From Paenibacillus_E oryzisoli_A (GTDB taxonomy: Bacteria > Bacillota > Bacilli > Paenibacillales > NBRC-103111): a stretch of DNA of 64,000 nucleotides. The translations under genes were made by a program, and so were the position numbers. Below the pieces are notes generated by a model. It saw only the letters and a list, made by a program, of their open reading frames with translations. It was not told the DNA's origin and searched no databases. The DNA lies in NCBI RefSeq assembly GCF_050467285.1, contig NZ_JBCMUN010000038.1, positions 18,966 to 82,965 of the forward strand. Reading direction: 5' to 3'. The stretch's first letter is position 1; each line of letters begins with the position of its first letter. Below, piece after piece: positions 26,103 to 33,972 of the stretch.

Positions 26103-26622
26103 GAATCGTATATTCGTTTCAGGTCTTGGCATCGGCGTCATCGTCGGGGCGATTTTGTTGCAAATCATGCTTATTCGACCGAGTGCGGCACCAAATACTG
26201 ACCCTTCCGGCACGATTTCGTTGGAGGAGATGGACCCGCAGAAGCTGAAGCAGGAAGCCTCTAAATATTTTCAAGTCTACGATTTGAATGTGAAAATGTT
26301 TACCCAAGCCGAGCTTGACGCAGCTGTGCAGAAGAAAATCAAAGAAGAGGAAGACAAAGCGGCAGCTGCAGCGAAGCCGGAGCAGCAGCCGACCAAAGCA
26401 CCGCCGCAGAAAATCGTGATTTACGTCCAGCCGAGCCTTGATGCGACGGCGGTTGCAGATCTCCTCGTTCAATCCGGCGTGATTACGGATCGGAACGCGT
26501 TTGCAGCGGAGCTTGCCAAGCAGGGGGGCAACTACAAGATTCAGGTCGGCTTCCACGCCTTCGAGGGCGTTCAAGATATGGCCGGAATCGTGGCCAATTT
26601 GCTGACACAACCGCCGAAATAA
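26095..26622 (+). CDS. Membrane-anchored protein with MltG-like LysM domain
   Basis: A 175-aa protein with an N-terminal membrane helix (about residues 6-27), a Lys/Glu/Ala/Gln-rich stalk and a C-terminal ~70-residue domain (IVIYVQPSLDATAVADLLVQ, then GVITDRNAFAAELAKQ and IQVGFHAFE). That domain resembles the LysM-like N-terminal part of the endolytic transglycosylase MltG/YceG, but the catalytic domain is absent. It overlaps the SwrB-like gene by 8 nt and is the last gene before the operon terminator. A role in peptidoglycan binding is inference. Confidence 0.75.
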   Translation: MFKNRIFVSGLGIGVIVGAILLQIMLIRPSAAPNTDPSGTISLEEMDPQKLKQEASKYFQVYDLNVKMFTQAELDAAVQKKIKEEEDKAAAAAKPEQQPTKAPPQKIVIYVQPSLDATAVADLLVQSGVITDRNAFAAELAKQGGNYKIQVGFHAFEGVQDMAGIVANLLTQPPK

Positions 26623-26630
26623 AGTGCGCT

Positions 26631-26659
26631 AAAAGATCTTCATAGAAAGATCTTTTTTT
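26631..26659 (+). terminator. Intrinsic terminator at the end of the fla/che operon
   Basis: AAAGATCTT at 26632-26640 pairs with AAGATCTTT at 26647-26655 around a short loop, followed by a run of seven T. It lies just after the MltG-like gene. I saw no comparably convincing terminator between fliH and this point, so it marks the end of the motility transcription unit. Confidence 0.85.
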
Positions 26660-26693
26660 GTTGAAACGGGCAAATTTCGTTGGGGAGAAAAAG

Positions 26694-26722
26694 TTGCAAC
26701 CGATTTTCAGTTGTGGTATATT
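26694..26722 (+). promoter_or_regulatory. Sigma-A promoter of rpsB with extended -10
   Basis: TTGCAA at 26694-26699, a 17-nt spacer, and TATATT at 26717-26722 preceded by TGG (extended -10). This is the best vegetative promoter match in the region and is placed correctly for a leader of about 115 nt before rpsB. Confidence 0.75.
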
Positions 26723-26744
26723 TATTCACGGTGTTAAAAACTCA

Positions 26745-26806
26745 CGCCCGTCAATTTGCATAATGGTGCTTACAAATGTAAGTTTTATGCAAAGATGCGA
26801 GGGGCG
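26745..26806 (+). promoter_or_regulatory. Structured leader of rpsB, candidate S2 autoregulatory element
   Basis: Three nested stems are visible: CGCCC 26745-26749 with GGGCG 26802-26806; TTTGCATAA 26755-26763 with TTATGCAAA 26785-26793; and CTTAC 26769-26773 with GTAAG 26778-26782 closing an AAAT loop. No T-run follows, so it is not a terminator. Ribosomal protein mRNAs commonly carry such leaders as binding sites for their own product; binding of S2 here is inference. Confidence 0.55.
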
Positions 26807-26844
26807 GCGGATGCCAAATAAACCATTTTGAGGAGGGATTGGGG

Positions 26845-27543
26845 ATGGCAGTAATCTCCATGAAACAGCTTTTAGAAGCTGGCGTACATTTCGGTCACCA
26901 AACACGTCGTTGGAACCCGAAAATGGACAAGTACATTTTCACTGAAAGAAACGGTATCTACATCATCGACTTGCAAAAAACGGTTAAAAAAGTTGAGGAA
27001 GCTTACAACTTCGTTAAATCCGTTGCAGAAGAGAACGGTACACTGCTATTTGTAGGTACTAAGAAACAAGCGCAAGATTCCGTTGCTGAAGAAGCAGAAC
27101 GTTGCGGCATGTACTTCATCAACCAACGTTGGTTGGGTGGTACACTGACAAACTTCGCTACCATTCAAAAACGTATCGACCGTTTGAAAACTCTTGAAAG
27201 ATGGGAAGAAGATGGCACGTTCCAAGTTCTTCCTAAGAAAGAAGTTATCATTCTCCGCAAAGAGAAAGAGCGTCTTGAGAAATTCTTGGGCGGCATCAAG
27301 AACATGAAAGGCCTGCCAAGCGCACTTTTCATTATCGACCCTCGTAAAGAGCGTATTGCTGTCGCAGAAGCTCGCAAATTGGGTATCCCAATCGTTGGTA
27401 TCGTTGATACAAACTGCGATCCGGACGAAATCGATTACGTGATTCCAGGTAACGACGATGCAATCCGCGCTGTGAAATTGCTGACAGCGAAAATTGCTGA
27501 TGCAGTTATCGAAGCACACCAAGGCGAGCAAACAACAGCTTAA
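26845..27543 (+). CDS. rpsB: Ribosomal protein S2
   Basis: A 232-aa protein starting MAVISMKQLLEAGVHFGHQTRRWNPKM, the universal S2 N-terminus, with VPIVGIVDTNCDPD-type sequence near residue 185. S2 joins the small subunit late, near the platform, and is needed for S1 binding where S1 exists. I chose ATG 26845 with AGGAGGG 7 nt upstream; the in-frame TTG at 26839 is too close. A terminator separates it from tsf. Confidence 0.98.
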   Translation: MAVISMKQLLEAGVHFGHQTRRWNPKMDKYIFTERNGIYIIDLQKTVKKVEEAYNFVKSVAEENGTLLFVGTKKQAQDSVAEEAERCGMYFINQRWLGGTLTNFATIQKRIDRLKTLERWEEDGTFQVLPKKEVIILRKEKERLEKFLGGIKNMKGLPSALFIIDPRKERIAVAEARKLGIPIVGIVDTNCDPDEIDYVIPGNDDAIRAVKLLTAKIADAVIEAHQGEQTTA

Positions 27544-27557
27544 TCCATATGAATGTG

Positions 27558-27603
27558 AAAAGGGTGGTTGGAAGGTGTAACAGCCTGTCACCACCCTTTT
27601 TTT
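27558..27603 (+). terminator. Intrinsic terminator between rpsB and tsf
   Basis: AAAAGGGTGGT at 27558-27568 pairs perfectly with ACCACCCTTTT at 27590-27600, followed by TTT. Because rpsB and tsf are normally co-transcribed, this probably causes partial termination that sets the S2 to EF-Ts ratio (inference). Confidence 0.85.
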
Positions 27604-27656
27604 AGAATAACATTGGCGTTACATATTACTTAATCCAATTAGGAGGTTTCTTTTCC

Positions 27657-28307
27657 ATGGCAATTACAGCTGCACAAGTAAAAGAACTACGTGAAAAAAC
27701 AGGCGCAGGTATGTTGGACTGCAAAAAAGCGCTGGAAGAAGCAAACGGTGACGTAGGAAGAGCTTCTGAAATTCTTCGTGAAAAAGGTCTTTCCGCTGCA
27801 GCAAACAAAGCGGGCCGTATCGCAACAGAAGGTGCTGTTGAATCTTACATCCACGCTGGCGGTAAAGTTGGCGTTCTGGTTGAAATCAACTGCGAAACTG
27901 ACTTCGTAGGTAAAACGGACCAATTCAAAGCATTCTGCCGCGACATCGCAATGCACATTGCAGCAGCTAGTCCGCTGTACGTGCGCCGTGATGAAGTGCC
28001 AACGGAAGCTTTGGAGAAAGAAAAAGAAATCCTTAAAGCTCAAGCGTTGAACGAAGGCAAGCCTGAAAAAATCGTTGAGAAAATGGTTGAAGGTCGAATC
28101 GGCAAATACTACGAAGAATACTGCTTGATGGAGCAATCCTTCGTGAAAGACCCAGACAAAACGATCGAGCAATTGCTGAACGAAAAAATTGCAACGATCG
28201 GCGAGAACATCTCCATTCGTCGTTTCGTACGTTTTGGTCTTGGTGAAGGTCTTGAGAAGAAACAAGAAAACTTTGCGGAAGAAGTTATGTCCCAAGTGAA
28301 ACTATAA
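27657..28307 (+). CDS. tsf: Elongation factor Ts (short form)
   Basis: EF-Ts recycles EF-Tu by releasing GDP. This 216-aa protein has the N-terminal UBA-like domain (VKELREKTGAGMLDCKKALE) and a single core subdomain, with the conserved INCETDFV at about residues 78-85. The C-terminus (FVRFGLGEG, FAEEVMSQ) is intact. It is a short form of the kind seen in Thermus and some other bacteria; B. subtilis EF-Ts is 293 aa. The ATG at 27657 follows TTAGGAGGT. Confidence 0.97.
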   Translation: MAITAAQVKELREKTGAGMLDCKKALEEANGDVGRASEILREKGLSAAANKAGRIATEGAVESYIHAGGKVGVLVEINCETDFVGKTDQFKAFCRDIAMHIAAASPLYVRRDEVPTEALEKEKEILKAQALNEGKPEKIVEKMVEGRIGKYYEEYCLMEQSFVKDPDKTIEQLLNEKIATIGENISIRRFVRFGLGEGLEKKQENFAEEVMSQVKL

Positions 28308-28318
28308 TAAGCAGCGAC

Positions 28319-28352
28319 AAAAAGTTGGAACACTTGGTGTTCCTTCTTTTTT
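28319..28352 (+). terminator. Intrinsic terminator after tsf
   Basis: GGAACAC at 28327-28333 and GTGTTCC at 28337-28343 form a stem around a TTG loop, extended by AAAAAG and CTTTTT, and followed by T residues. It separates tsf from pyrH. Confidence 0.85.
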
Positions 28353-28396
28353 AGCCCTTAACTTGATCGGTTTGCAAGGAAACGGAGGTATACAAG

Positions 28397-29122
28397 TTGG
28401 GTCAACCTTTTTACAAAAGAATTGTGCTGAAATTGAGCGGGGAAGCTTTGGCGGGACAACAAGGGTACGGCATTGATTCCGAAATTATTACCTCCATTGC
28501 TCAGCAAGTGAAAGATGTAGTAGAATTAAGTGTTGAAGTGGCTGTTGTTGTAGGCGGAGGCAACATTTGGCGCGGCATTGCCGGCAGCGAAAAAGGGATG
28601 GACCGTGCAACGGCAGACTATATGGGTATGCTTGCGACGGTTATGAACTCATTGGCGCTGCAGGATGCGCTTGAGAATATCGGCGTGCCGACACGCGTTC
28701 AGTCTTCGATTACGATGCAGCAAGTGGCTGAGCCGTATATCCGCAGAAGAGCGATGCGCCATCTGGAGAAGGGAAGAGTCGTGATTTTCGCAGCGGGTAC
28801 GGGCAATCCATACTTCTCGACAGATACGACGGCTGCGCTTCGAGCTGCAGAGATTGAAGCTGAAGTTATTTTAATGGCCAAAAACAAGGTTGATGGTGTA
28901 TACTCCGCTGATCCATTCAAAGATCCGACAGCTAAAAAATTCGAAACACTGACTTATATGGAAGTCATTAGCAATAACCTTGGCGTTATGGACTCAACGG
29001 CTTCTTCCCTCTGTATGGACAACAACATCCCGCTAGTGGTGTTTAATATTACGGAAAAAGGCAATATCAAACGCGTTGTTCTTGGTGAGAAAATCGGTAC
29101 GACTGTTAAAGGGAGTGTATAA
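28397..29122 (+). CDS. pyrH: Uridylate kinase (UMP kinase)
   Basis: A 241-aa amino-acid-kinase-fold protein that phosphorylates UMP to UDP, feeding pyrimidine nucleotide synthesis. It carries VLKLSGEALAG near the start, VVGGGNIWRG at about residues 50-60 and DRATADYMGMLAT. It is hexameric in other bacteria and controlled by GTP and UTP. It starts with TTG at 28397 behind CGGAGGTA. Between tsf and frr, as in most bacteria. Confidence 0.97.
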   Translation: MGQPFYKRIVLKLSGEALAGQQGYGIDSEIITSIAQQVKDVVELSVEVAVVVGGGNIWRGIAGSEKGMDRATADYMGMLATVMNSLALQDALENIGVPTRVQSSITMQQVAEPYIRRRAMRHLEKGRVVIFAAGTGNPYFSTDTTAALRAAEIEAEVILMAKNKVDGVYSADPFKDPTAKKFETLTYMEVISNNLGVMDSTASSLCMDNNIPLVVFNITEKGNIKRVVLGEKIGTTVKGSV

Positions 29123-29125
29123 TCG

Positions 29126-29680
29126 ATGCCGCAATCAGTGAAAAAGAACGCAGAAGACCGGATGGAGAAAGCGATCGGCGCGCTTAAGAGAGATTTGCTG
29201 ACGCTGCGTGCCGGACGCGCAACGCCATCGCTGCTGGATCGTATTCAAGTCGAATATTATGGTGCGATGACACCGGTCAATCAGCTCGCGAACTTGACAA
29301 CACCGGATTCCCGCACGCTGCTGATCCAGCCGTGGGACAAGAGCTCAATGTCTTCTATTGAAAAAGCGATCATGAAGTCAGATCTTGGCTTAACGCCTTC
29401 CAATGACGGTTCCGTGATTCGAATCGTCATCCCAGCTTTGACGGAAGAGCGTCGTGCTGAACTCGTGAAAATGACGAAGAAATTCGGTGAAGAAGCGAAA
29501 GTTGCGATCCGAAACATTCGCCGCGACGCGAACGACGACATCAAGAAGCTCGAAAAGTCCGGAATTTCGGAGGATGAGTCCCGCAAACATCAAGAGGACA
29601 TCCAGAAATTTACCGACAAATTCGTAGCCGAGGTTGAGAAAGTGCTGGCAGCGAAAGAGAAGGAAATTATGGAAGTTTAG
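29126..29680 (+). CDS. frr: Ribosome recycling factor
   Basis: A 184-aa RRF with the three-helix bundle (MEKAIGALKRDLLTLRAGRA) and the LLIQPWDKSSM hinge-domain stretch. With EF-G it splits post-termination ribosomes. Length matches B. subtilis Frr (185). It begins at ATG 29126, 3 nt after pyrH; GGGAGTG at the pyrH end serves as ribosome-binding site. Confidence 0.98.
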   Translation: MPQSVKKNAEDRMEKAIGALKRDLLTLRAGRATPSLLDRIQVEYYGAMTPVNQLANLTTPDSRTLLIQPWDKSSMSSIEKAIMKSDLGLTPSNDGSVIRIVIPALTEERRAELVKMTKKFGEEAKVAIRNIRRDANDDIKKLEKSGISEDESRKHQEDIQKFTDKFVAEVEKVLAAKEKEIMEV

Positions 29681-29692
29681 CGATAGATATGC

Positions 29693-29722
29693 GCCCCCGG
29701 GTAGTAATCACTGGGGGCTTTT
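29693..29722 (+). terminator. Probable intrinsic terminator after frr
   Basis: GCCCCC at 29693-29698 pairs with GGGGGC at 29713-29718, followed by only four T. The stem is strong, but the T-run is short, so readthrough into uppS is likely. Confidence 0.6.
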
Positions 29723-29750
29723 CATCTTTCCCTAGTTGGGAGGAACAACA

Positions 29751-30524
29751 GTGCTTAAGCTATTCAAGAATTGGTTCGGTAACAATCGCAAGCCTGCTCG
29801 TTTATCCCTGCCGGAGATTGAGCTGGATAAAGTCCCGGCGCACGTGGCGATCATTATGGACGGCAACGGGCGGTGGGCGCAGCAACGAGGGCTGCCTCGC
29901 GTTGCGGGACACCATTCCGGCATGAAAAATGTGAAAAAAATAACGATGGCGGCCAATGACATCGGTGTGAAAGTGCTGACTATGTATGCATTTTCTACGG
30001 AAAATTGGAAGCGACCGAAGGAAGAAGTGGAGTTTCTCATGAAGCTTCCGCAGGAGTTTTTTCCTTTGGAAATTGAAGAGTTGATTCAGAACAACGTGCG
30101 GATTCGGATGACCGGTTGGAAAGAGGGGCTGCCCGACTACACGCTGAACGCAATTGAAGGTGCGATTGAACGGACGAAGCATAATACAGGTTTGATTTTG
30201 AATTTTGCTTTGAATTATGGCGGCCGCAAGGAAATTATTACCGGTGTGCAGCACTTGATTCAGGACGTCCAGGAAGGAAAGATTAATCCTGATGAACTGA
30301 GCGAAACGCAAATTTCATCCTATATGCTTACGTCAGATCTGCCAGATCCCGATCTCCTGATCCGAACCTCCGGAGAACAACGGCTCAGCAACTTTTTGCT
30401 GTGGCAGCTGGCATACTCCGAGCTTTGGTTCACGGACGCATACTGGCCTGAATTTACGGAAGACTTGTTCAATCAAGCGATTGCGGAATATCAGCGCCGC
30501 GGCAGAAGATACGGCGGAGTTTAA
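29751..30524 (+). CDS. uppS: Undecaprenyl diphosphate synthase (isoprenyl transferase)
   Basis: A 257-aa cis-prenyltransferase that makes the C55 lipid carrier for peptidoglycan and teichoic acid. The catalytic D37 sits in IIMDGNGRWA, followed by GHHSGMKNV; the substrate-binding DLLIRTSGEQRLSNFLLWQ is near residue 200. I chose the GTG at 29751 with GGGAGGA 6 nt upstream; upstream in-frame codons from 29736 overlap that site. Confidence 0.97.
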   Translation: MLKLFKNWFGNNRKPARLSLPEIELDKVPAHVAIIMDGNGRWAQQRGLPRVAGHHSGMKNVKKITMAANDIGVKVLTMYAFSTENWKRPKEEVEFLMKLPQEFFPLEIEELIQNNVRIRMTGWKEGLPDYTLNAIEGAIERTKHNTGLILNFALNYGGRKEIITGVQHLIQDVQEGKINPDELSETQISSYMLTSDLPDPDLLIRTSGEQRLSNFLLWQLAYSELWFTDAYWPEFTEDLFNQAIAEYQRRGRRYGGV

Positions 30525-30553
30525 AGCTTAGATGTCATCTAGGGGGATTCACC

Positions 30554-31354
30554 TTGAAACAGAGATTAATAACCGGCATTATCGCCGCTATTGTGTTCCT
30601 TACCTTGCTCGTATTAGGCGGCTACTGGTATGCAGGGCTGATCGTGCTCGTGTCCATTATCGGCTATCGCGAATACTTGCAAATGAACGGGTACATGCCT
30701 TTCAAACTGACGGCGGGCATCGGACTGATTGCTTTGCTCATTTTAACGATTCCTTGGGAACAAGAACAGTTCGGAGGTTCGTTCCCTCTCTCGACTACAG
30801 CTGTCATCTGGCTCGGCATGTTTCTGCTGCTATTTATTACCGTCGCGTCGAAGAATAAAATCACGATTGATCAAGTATCGGTCATTTTGCTTGGCGTCGT
30901 TTACATTGGCCTTGGCTTCAATTACATGATCGCAGCTAGGCTTGGAGAACACGGTTTGTTTTGGACGTTCTTGATTTTCGTCTGCATCTGGGCTTCCGAT
31001 TCAGGCGCCTATTTTGTTGGCTCCAAGCTTGGTAAAACGCCGTTATGGCCGCAAATCAGCCCTAAAAAATCCGTTGAAGGCGCCATTGGTGGCATCGTTA
31101 TTTCCGTGATTGCAGCGATTATTTTTGCCATTGCTTCTCCGGAACTATTGAGCATCCCACAGGCGCTTCTTTTAGGTCTTGTCATCGCAGTTGTGGGACA
31201 AGTGGGAGACCTCATCCAATCGGCTTATAAACGGGTAAAAGGAATTAAAGATACAGGGACGCTGCTTCCGGGTCATGGCGGTGTGCTGGATCGCATGGAC
31301 AGTTGGTTGATCGTGTTTCCTTTTGTTTATTTGCTTGGCTTAATTCCGCAATAA
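30554..31354 (+). CDS. cdsA: Phosphatidate cytidylyltransferase (CDP-diglyceride synthase)
   Basis: A 266-aa polytopic membrane protein that makes CDP-diacylglycerol from phosphatidate and CTP, the branch point of phospholipid synthesis. The CDS signature includes DSGAYFVGSKLGKTPL from residue 149, SPKKSVEG at 169-176 and a later KRVKGIKDTGTLLPGHGGVLDRMDS segment. It starts with TTG at 30554 behind AGGGGGA. It lies between uppS and dxr, the usual Bacillales order. Confidence 0.97.
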   Translation: MKQRLITGIIAAIVFLTLLVLGGYWYAGLIVLVSIIGYREYLQMNGYMPFKLTAGIGLIALLILTIPWEQEQFGGSFPLSTTAVIWLGMFLLLFITVASKNKITIDQVSVILLGVVYIGLGFNYMIAARLGEHGLFWTFLIFVCIWASDSGAYFVGSKLGKTPLWPQISPKKSVEGAIGGIVISVIAAIIFAIASPELLSIPQALLLGLVIAVVGQVGDLIQSAYKRVKGIKDTGTLLPGHGGVLDRMDSWLIVFPFVYLLGLIPQ

Positions 31355-31379
31355 TGACTACCTGTGGGGTGTGCAAATC

Positions 31380-32525
31380 ATGAAGAAAATAGCCATACTC
31401 GGCTCCACCGGCTCGATCGGTACGCAAACGCTCGATATTGCGGCGCACGCGCCCGAACAGTTCCAAGTGACCGCCATTTCAGGTGGTTTTAACAGCGAAC
31501 TAATCATTGAACAATCGCAGCGGTTTCGCCCACAACTGGTATCCGTGGCAACGAAGGAGCTCGCGGACAGGATTGCCCAGCATGTACCTGCTGGCACTCG
31601 TGTGCTTCACGGCGAGGAGGGTTTAATGGCGGTCGCGACGGAAAGCGGCGCGGACATCCTTGTGACTGCGTTGGTCGGAAGCCAAGGCCTGAAACCGACG
31701 CTGGCTGCGATTGAAGCAGGCAAGCATATCGGGCTTGCCAACAAAGAAACGCTCGTCAGTGCCGGTCACATTGTGACGGAGGCGGCGAAGCGCAAAGGCG
31801 TTGCCCTTTTACCGGTGGACAGCGAGCATTCTGCGATTTTTCAATGCCTGAACGGTGAGAAACCTTCGCAAATCGAGCGCATTACATTGACCGCATCAGG
31901 CGGCTCATTCCGGGATCGCACACGCGCGGAGCTCGAAGACGTGACGGTCAAGGAAGCGCTGAATCATCCCAACTGGTCCATGGGCGCCAAAATCACAATC
32001 GATTCCGCGACGATGGTCAACAAAGGGCTTGAAGTGATTGAGGCACATTGGCTTTTCGGTCTGGATTACGATCATATTGATGTTATCCTTCATCCCGAAA
32101 GCGTGATCCATTCCTACGTCGAGTTCATCGATCATAGTGTCATCGCTCAGCTTGGCAATCCGGATATGCGGATTCCGATTTCCTACGCGCTGACGTATCC
32201 GGATCGGATTCCGACACCGACAACGCGATTGAATTTAGCGTCCATCGGCAAGCTTAACTTCCGCGAAATGGATTACGAGCGGTTTCCGTGCTTGCGCATG
32301 GCGTTTGAAAGCGGCAGGCAGAGCGGCACGACGCCGACGGTGTACAACGCAGCCAACGAGGTTGCGGTTGCACGCTTTTTAAAAGGCGAAATCACGTTTC
32401 TCCAGATCGAATCCATTATCGAAGCAACGCTTCAAAAGCATGAATCCTATCCAAATCCTCCAATTGAACTCATTCATGAACAAGATCAATGGGCGAGACA
32501 GGTTGCAGCCGCGATGACGTTTTAA
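31380..32525 (+). CDS. dxr: 1-deoxy-D-xylulose 5-phosphate reductoisomerase
   Basis: A 381-aa enzyme of the MEP pathway that converts DXP to MEP with NADPH. It has the nucleotide-binding GSTGSIGTQTLD at residues 8-19, NKETLVSAG near 120 and PVDSEHSAIFQCL near 145. It supplies isoprenoid precursors, linking it to the neighbouring uppS. I chose ATG 31380 with TGGGGTG upstream; the GTG at 31371 lies in that site. It is followed by a 165-nt gap before rseP. Confidence 0.97.
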   Translation: MKKIAILGSTGSIGTQTLDIAAHAPEQFQVTAISGGFNSELIIEQSQRFRPQLVSVATKELADRIAQHVPAGTRVLHGEEGLMAVATESGADILVTALVGSQGLKPTLAAIEAGKHIGLANKETLVSAGHIVTEAAKRKGVALLPVDSEHSAIFQCLNGEKPSQIERITLTASGGSFRDRTRAELEDVTVKEALNHPNWSMGAKITIDSATMVNKGLEVIEAHWLFGLDYDHIDVILHPESVIHSYVEFIDHSVIAQLGNPDMRIPISYALTYPDRIPTPTTRLNLASIGKLNFREMDYERFPCLRMAFESGRQSGTTPTVYNAANEVAVARFLKGEITFLQIESIIEATLQKHESYPNPPIELIHEQDQWARQVAAAMTF

Positions 32526-32690
32526 ATGGAACGGGTGCGCTAGCAATAACGTCTAATTCGTCCTCCTGGTTCGTATACTGATCTGAGTGCGCATAGCTTG
32601 TATTCCGCGGTTCAATAGTGGTAATCTAAGAATACGCTCTCCTTTCTACATAGGACAGTTTCTAAGATAACCCGAAGGGGGAAATACGAC

Positions 32691-33950
32691 TTGTCGGCTA
32701 TTGAAGTTGCGTTAAAGGTGATTTTGCTGTTTTTCGTCCTTGTGACGATTCATGAATGGGGCCATTTTTACTTTGCCAAGCGGGCGGGCATTTTGGTGCG
32801 CGAGTTTGCCATCGGATTTGGACCGAAAATTTTCTCATATAAAAAAGGCGAGACCCGCTATACGCTGCGCATCTTGCCGATCGGCGGCTTTGTGCGGATG
32901 GCAGGGGAGGATCCCGAAATCGTTCAGGTGAATCCCGGTCAGACGATTGCCGTTAAGGTGAATAAGCAGAATCAAGTCACGCATCTGTACCTCGATCAAT
33001 TAGATCGTCGTTCTAACGTTATCCTCGGTGTTGTTGAATCGATCGATTTGGAACGCGAGCTCCGCGTAGCCCTGGAAGTTGACGGAGAGAAAGTAACGTT
33101 CCCAATCGATCCGCAAGCGCTGATGGTGACCAAAGGGACAGAGACGCAAATTGCGCCTTATGATCGTCAATTCGGTTCCAAGCCGGTTGGCAAGCGTGCG
33201 CTAGCCATTGTGATGGGGCCTGTGATGAACTTTGTGCTGGCCATCGTGTTGTTCCTCATCGTTGTCATCATGTCCGGTGTCTTCACGAATGTTAAGTTGG
33301 ATACGGTTCAGGCTGGCAGAGCTGGTGAAAAAGCTGGACTGCATAAAGGCGATGTGATCATTTCCATCAATAATCAGGTGATCGGTGACGATCGTGAGAA
33401 ACTCGTAACGGCGATTCAATCCTCTGCTGGCAAAACGATGACTTGGGTCATCGATCGTGCGGGGGCGCCGTTAACGCTGCAAGTGACGCCTGAACTCGAA
33501 GCAGGAACAGGCAAATTAGGTGTCGTCATCAGTGGGGATCGCCGCAGTGCAACATTTAAAGAAGTAATCACCGGTACATATGACCAAGTCGTAGGAACAA
33601 CCATTAGCATTGTGACCGGCTTGCAGAAGCTTGTCATGCTGCAGTTCAAGCTCGACGATCTCGGCGGACCGGTACGAACGGCGCAAGTGTCGGCGGAGTT
33701 TGCCAAGATGGGGATTACGTACCTGATCTCTTGGGCGGCTACTCTGAGCCTCTACTTGGGGATCTTTAATTTGCTGCCGATTCCGGCGCTAGATGGAAGC
33801 CGTCTACTCTTCATGGGGCTGGAGGCGCTTCGCGGCAAGCCGATCGATCCGAACCGCGAAAGTCTGGTTCACTTTGTCGGTTTCGCGCTGCTCATGCTGT
33901 TAATGGTGGCTGTCACCTACAATGATATTTTACGATTAATCAAAGGGTAG
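32691..33950 (+). CDS. rseP: RseP/RasP site-2 intramembrane metalloprotease
   Basis: A 419-aa membrane zinc protease with HEWGH at residues 21-25 in the first helix, a PDZ domain at about 190-275 and the third zinc ligand in NLLPIPALDG at 360-369. B. subtilis RasP cleaves anti-sigma factors such as RsiW and the cell division protein FtsL, and clears signal peptides. It starts with TTG at 32691 behind CGAAGGGGGA. Confidence 0.96.
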   Translation: MSAIEVALKVILLFFVLVTIHEWGHFYFAKRAGILVREFAIGFGPKIFSYKKGETRYTLRILPIGGFVRMAGEDPEIVQVNPGQTIAVKVNKQNQVTHLYLDQLDRRSNVILGVVESIDLERELRVALEVDGEKVTFPIDPQALMVTKGTETQIAPYDRQFGSKPVGKRALAIVMGPVMNFVLAIVLFLIVVIMSGVFTNVKLDTVQAGRAGEKAGLHKGDVIISINNQVIGDDREKLVTAIQSSAGKTMTWVIDRAGAPLTLQVTPELEAGTGKLGVVISGDRRSATFKEVITGTYDQVVGTTISIVTGLQKLVMLQFKLDDLGGPVRTAQVSAEFAKMGITYLISWAATLSLYLGIFNLLPIPALDGSRLLFMGLEALRGKPIDPNRESLVHFVGFALLMLLMVAVTYNDILRLIKG

Positions 33951-33972
33951 TCCGAGAATCGTGGGAGGATTT

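Noticed and set aside
32526..32690. Promoter or small gene in the dxr-rseP gap
   Set aside because: A TATACT at 32574 has no matching -35, and no frame with a ribosome-binding site was seen; I see nothing firm in this gap.
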